A stretch of 9,366 bases of DNA from CAZADA01 sp964636945 (GTDB taxonomy: Bacteria > Pseudomonadota > Alphaproteobacteria > Caulobacterales > Maricaulaceae), in the NCBI GenBank assembly GCA_964636945.1, contig CAZWVH010000086.1, forward strand, positions 1 through 9,366, read 5' to 3'. A program made the position numbers and the translations under genes. The notes below the pieces were generated by a model. It was given only the letters and a program-made list of their open reading frames with translations, was not told the origin of the DNA and ran no database searches. Positions 7,438-9,366 of the stretch are shown piece after piece. Position 1 is the first letter of the stretch. The number at the start of each line of letters is the position of its first letter.

Positions 7438-8015
7438 GGAGCCTCACGATTGGCGAACTTTGGGCGCGGCAATGTCCAAGCGTGCAGTGCATCGAGCAGA
7501 CACGCCACATCATGATCGTAGATCGCGGCATGCATGTGCGATGGCCTAATGAATCCCTCATTGGCGGCGTGATCCAAAAACCGTTTCAGATGGTCGTAAT
7601 AGCCATCCACATTCAAAAACCCGACCGGCTTGCGCCAAAGCTTCAATTGCGTCCCGGTCCAGGTCTCGAACGCCTCGTCCAGCGTACCGAGGCCGCCGGG
7701 CAGGATCGCCACCAGATCAGAGCGCGTGAGCATCTCGGCCTTTCGTTCTTCTTGGTTGGCCACAATGTGCAGCGCACTCAGGCCCGAATGCGCGACTTCC
7801 TTGCCAGACAGGAAAGTGGGCAGAACACCGATCACCTCCGCCCCGCCTGCAAGCGCCGCATCCGCCGCCACACCCATCAGCCCGACGCTCGCCCCGCCAT
7901 AGACCATGCGCCAACCGCGCGCGGCGATCTCAGCGCCCATCTGCCGGGCGGCCTCGGTGTAAGCGGGCGATTTGCCCGGGCTGGAGCCGCAAAATACGGC
8001 GACGGATTTGGTCAT
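7413..8015 (-). CDS. LOG family protein (TIGR00730, cytokinin riboside monophosphate phosphoribohydrolase-like)
   Basis: 200 residues, normal for the family. LOG-type proteins are cytoplasmic Rossmann-like nucleotide-binding enzymes. Characterised members hydrolyse N6-modified AMP or related nucleoside monophosphates to base and ribose 5-phosphate. Seen: VAVFCGSSPG at the N-terminus (5-14), YGGASVGLMG (39-48), and the nucleotide-binding and catalytic segment LPGGLGTLDE (105-114) preceded by ERK (90-92) in the spacing of active members. The ATG at 8015 overlaps the ruvA stop as ATGA, and the 3' end overlaps ruvB by 25 nt, so it is translated as part of the ruv operon. Its physiological role is not known from sequence; a nucleotide salvage or housecleaning role alongside DNA repair is only an inference. 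Confidence 0.93.
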
Positions 8016-8647
8016 CGACCCAACTCCCTTAGTGCGGCTTTCACCAAATGGCCCACTGGCGCATCCGGCGTGTCAGCATGGGCATTCAGCACGGCTGAGC
8101 GCGCGTCAGACTCCACCACACCCAGATTCACCAGCGCCGAGACAGCGTCCTCACGCGGACCGCGGCCATTGGCGGGCTTCACCGCCGAGACACCCGCGCC
8201 ATTGGCCGCCGACACAAAACTAGCCGGCACACCATAGCGGGTTTGCGGACCAGCCTTACCCTTGAGCTCAGCGACCACGCGCGCGGCCACACGCGGCCCC
8301 ACTCCCTTGGCCTGAGCCACGGCGTCCTTGTTTTCCGCATTGGCCGCAGCCAACAATTCAGGTGGTTCTAGCGCATCCAAGATGGCCAACGCCACCTTTG
8401 CGCCCACGCCCTGGATGGATTGCAAGCGGACAAACCACGCGCGGTCATCCTCGGTGGCGAAACCGTAAAGCCGGATTAAATCCTCGCGCACCACAGTCTC
8501 GATGTGCAGCGTCACATCATCGCCGCGCACCGGCATTTTCGCCAGCGTGCGCGCGCCGCACGCCACCACGTAAACCACGCCATTCACATCGACCAGCGCC
8601 TCTTCCGCGCCGATCCCGTCCACAACGCCTTTAAGCTTGCCAATCAT
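8012..8647 (-). CDS. ruvA: Holliday junction DNA helicase subunit RuvA
   Basis: 211 residues, in the usual range. RuvA tetramers bind the four-way junction, hold it open and square, and load the RuvB motors. Seen: an N-terminal OB domain opening MIGKLKG and containing REDLIRLYGF (54-63); two helix-hairpin-helix motifs, SIQGVGAKVALAIL (77-90) and AKGVGPRVAARVVAELKGK (113-131); a flexible Ala/Gly/Pro linker (about 133-163); and a C-terminal domain (about 165-211) of the type that contacts RuvB. Start ATG at 8647 has GAGGGG 5 nt upstream. It lies 21 nt after ruvC, and its stop is fused to the next start (ATGA). Nothing is missing. Confidence 0.97.
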   Translation of the reverse strand: MIGKLKGVVDGIGAEEALVDVNGVVYVVACGARTLAKMPVRGDDVTLHIETVVREDLIRLYGFATEDDRAWFVRLQSIQGVGAKVALAILDALEPPELLAAANAENKDAVAQAKGVGPRVAARVVAELKGKAGPQTRYGVPASFVSAANGAGVSAVKPANGRGPREDAVSALVNLGVVESDARSAVLNAHADTPDAPVGHLVKAALRELGR

Positions 8648-8668
8648 GTCGTCCCCTCATGCCGCGTT

Positions 8669-9148
8669 TCAGGCGGGGATGGCGTGATCCACATGATGCA
8701 CGCTCGTAATCGCCACCGCCAAGGCGTCCGCCGCATCCGCCGTAGCGCGACAGCCTGGCAGCAACATGGCGACCATTGCCGCCACTTGGCCCTTTTCGGC
8801 TGCGCCATGACCAACCACCGACTTTTTGACCAGACGCGGGGCAAACTCCTGCACTTCCAGGCCGGCTTCCGCCGCCGCAAGCAAACACGCCGCGCGCGCA
8901 TGGCCGAGCTTGAGCGCGGAGGCCGCATTCTTGTGGAAAAAGGCGTCCTCGACCGCCACCCACACCGGCGCATGTTCGGAAATGGCGGCGCACACGCCGT
9001 TAAACACGCCCTGCAGGCGCTCACACAGCGGCGCCAATGGGTCCGGCGCAATCACGCCGCTGGCGATGTAAATCAGCTTGGTTCCGCGTTGTTCGATCAC
9101 GCCCCAGCCGCACCGGCGCAAACCTGGGTCCACCCCTAACACGCGCAT
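8669..9148 (-). CDS. ruvC: Crossover junction endodeoxyribonuclease RuvC
   Basis: 159 residues. RuvC resolves Holliday junctions by symmetric nicking, with two magnesium ions held by four acidic residues. Seen: Asp7 in LGVDPGLRRCGWG, Glu67 in VAVEDAFFHKN, and Asp138 and Asp141 in TADAADALAVA, matching the four catalytic positions of the family. The conserved segment NAASALKLGHARA (74-86) is also present. Length is slightly below the 165-175 often seen, from a short C-terminus. Start ATG at 9148 has GGAGG 4 nt upstream. It begins 12 nt after the stop of the partial upstream gene, so it may not have its own promoter. yebC, a common neighbour of ruvC elsewhere, is not in the visible upstream sequence. 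Confidence 0.97.
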   Translation of the reverse strand: MRVLGVDPGLRRCGWGVIEQRGTKLIYIASGVIAPDPLAPLCERLQGVFNGVCAAISEHAPVWVAVEDAFFHKNAASALKLGHARAACLLAAAEAGLEVQEFAPRLVKKSVVGHGAAEKGQVAAMVAMLLPGCRATADAADALAVAITSVHHVDHAIPA

Positions 9149-9160
9149 ACCGCCTCCCGC

Positions 9161-9366
9161 TTACGTTCCAGCTTTGTTCGATACGCCTGTTTGCGGTTTG
9201 GGTAAAGGGAGGGGTGGTCTCGGCATGGCGGAGCAGTTCCGCAACAGCGTGAATGCGTAGAGTGCAGTGAACATGGCGAACTGCACCATCTTGCCGAATT
9301 TATTGATCCCCCAGCGTTCCGCCATCCACATATCGGACGAGCTAACAAATACATACGTCGCGATAC
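9161..9366 (-). CDS. C-terminal end of an unrecognised membrane-associated protein (cut by window edge)
   Basis: On the minus strand one frame enters at the right edge (first whole codon at 9364) and stops at TAA 9163-9161, giving 67 residues. It has no start in the window. Seen: a polar opening with DMWMAERWGINKFGKM, then a probable membrane helix VQFAMFTALYAFTLL, then a Pro-rich tail (PRPPLPLPKPQ). The residue mix looks like real protein, and the stop lies 12 nt before ruvC, the spacing expected of an operon partner. The overlapping frame at 9136-9354 runs through the ruvC start, is Cys/Arg/Ser-rich and is less credible. I do not recognise the family. Confidence 0.6.
   Translation of the reverse strand, partial: IATYVFVSSSDMWMAERWGINKFGKMVQFAMFTALYAFTLLRNCSAMPRPPLPLPKPQTGVSNKAGT

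Noticed and set aside
8504..9139. 211-residue plus-strand frame
   Set aside because: Antisense to ruvA and ruvC, His/Arg-rich, no family features.
9136..9354. 72-residue minus-strand frame at the right edge
   Set aside because: Overlaps the start of ruvC and has a Cys/Ser/Arg-rich shadow-like composition. The alternative frame ending at 9161 gives a more protein-like C-terminus and a normal spacing to ruvC.

Overview
The window looks like chromosomal DNA of an alphaproteobacterium with moderately high G+C. The best-supported placement is the Caulobacterales/Maricaulales (Hyphomonadaceae-like) side of the class. This rests on the linkage of a ruvC-ruvA-ruvB cluster to ybgC-tolQ-tolR-tolA, on protein style, and on a dense operon layout with ATGA and abutting stop/start junctions. 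No rRNA or tRNA is visible to fix the taxon, so the placement is an inference.

Right part (about 4767-9366, all minus strand, transcribed right to left). The C-terminal end of an unrecognised protein with one membrane helix enters from the right edge. It is followed by ruvC, ruvA, a LOG-family (TIGR00730) nucleotide-binding protein gene and ruvB. The genes are packed with a 12-nt gap, a 21-nt gap, an ATGA overlap and a 25-nt overlap, so they form a probable operon. RuvA, RuvB and RuvC process Holliday junctions together. The LOG gene is an extra member between ruvA and ruvB. A cadherin-like/PQQ-dependent sugar dehydrogenase lipoprotein follows 43 nt after ruvB.

Centre (2377-4704, plus strand). 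One large gene points the other way and meets the dehydrogenase gene tail to tail. It encodes a 775-residue protein: an N-terminal TIR domain lacking the usual catalytic glutamate, a proline-rich linker, one membrane helix, two copies of a YRAYL-type repeat, Ala/Glu-rich stretches and a C-terminal set of MORN repeats. The predicted topology is TIR in the cytoplasm and MORN in the periplasm. This is the most unusual object in the window.

Left part (1-2164, minus strand). The Tol-Pal operon start lies divergent from the TIR gene across about 210 bp: ybgC (acyl-CoA thioesterase), tolQ, tolR and the N-terminal third or so of tolA, cut by the window edge. TolQ and TolR form the proton-driven motor, and TolA carries its force to the outer membrane through an unusual Pro-Thr repeat spacer. 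A 45-codon Cys-rich open frame exactly fills the ybgC-tolQ gap and may or may not be a gene.

No stretch longer than 300 bases is free of genes. No insertion sequence, CRISPR array, integrase or attachment site was seen. The only clear tandem repeats outside coding low-complexity sequence are three copies of an 11-bp unit at the convergent junction near 4742-4774.
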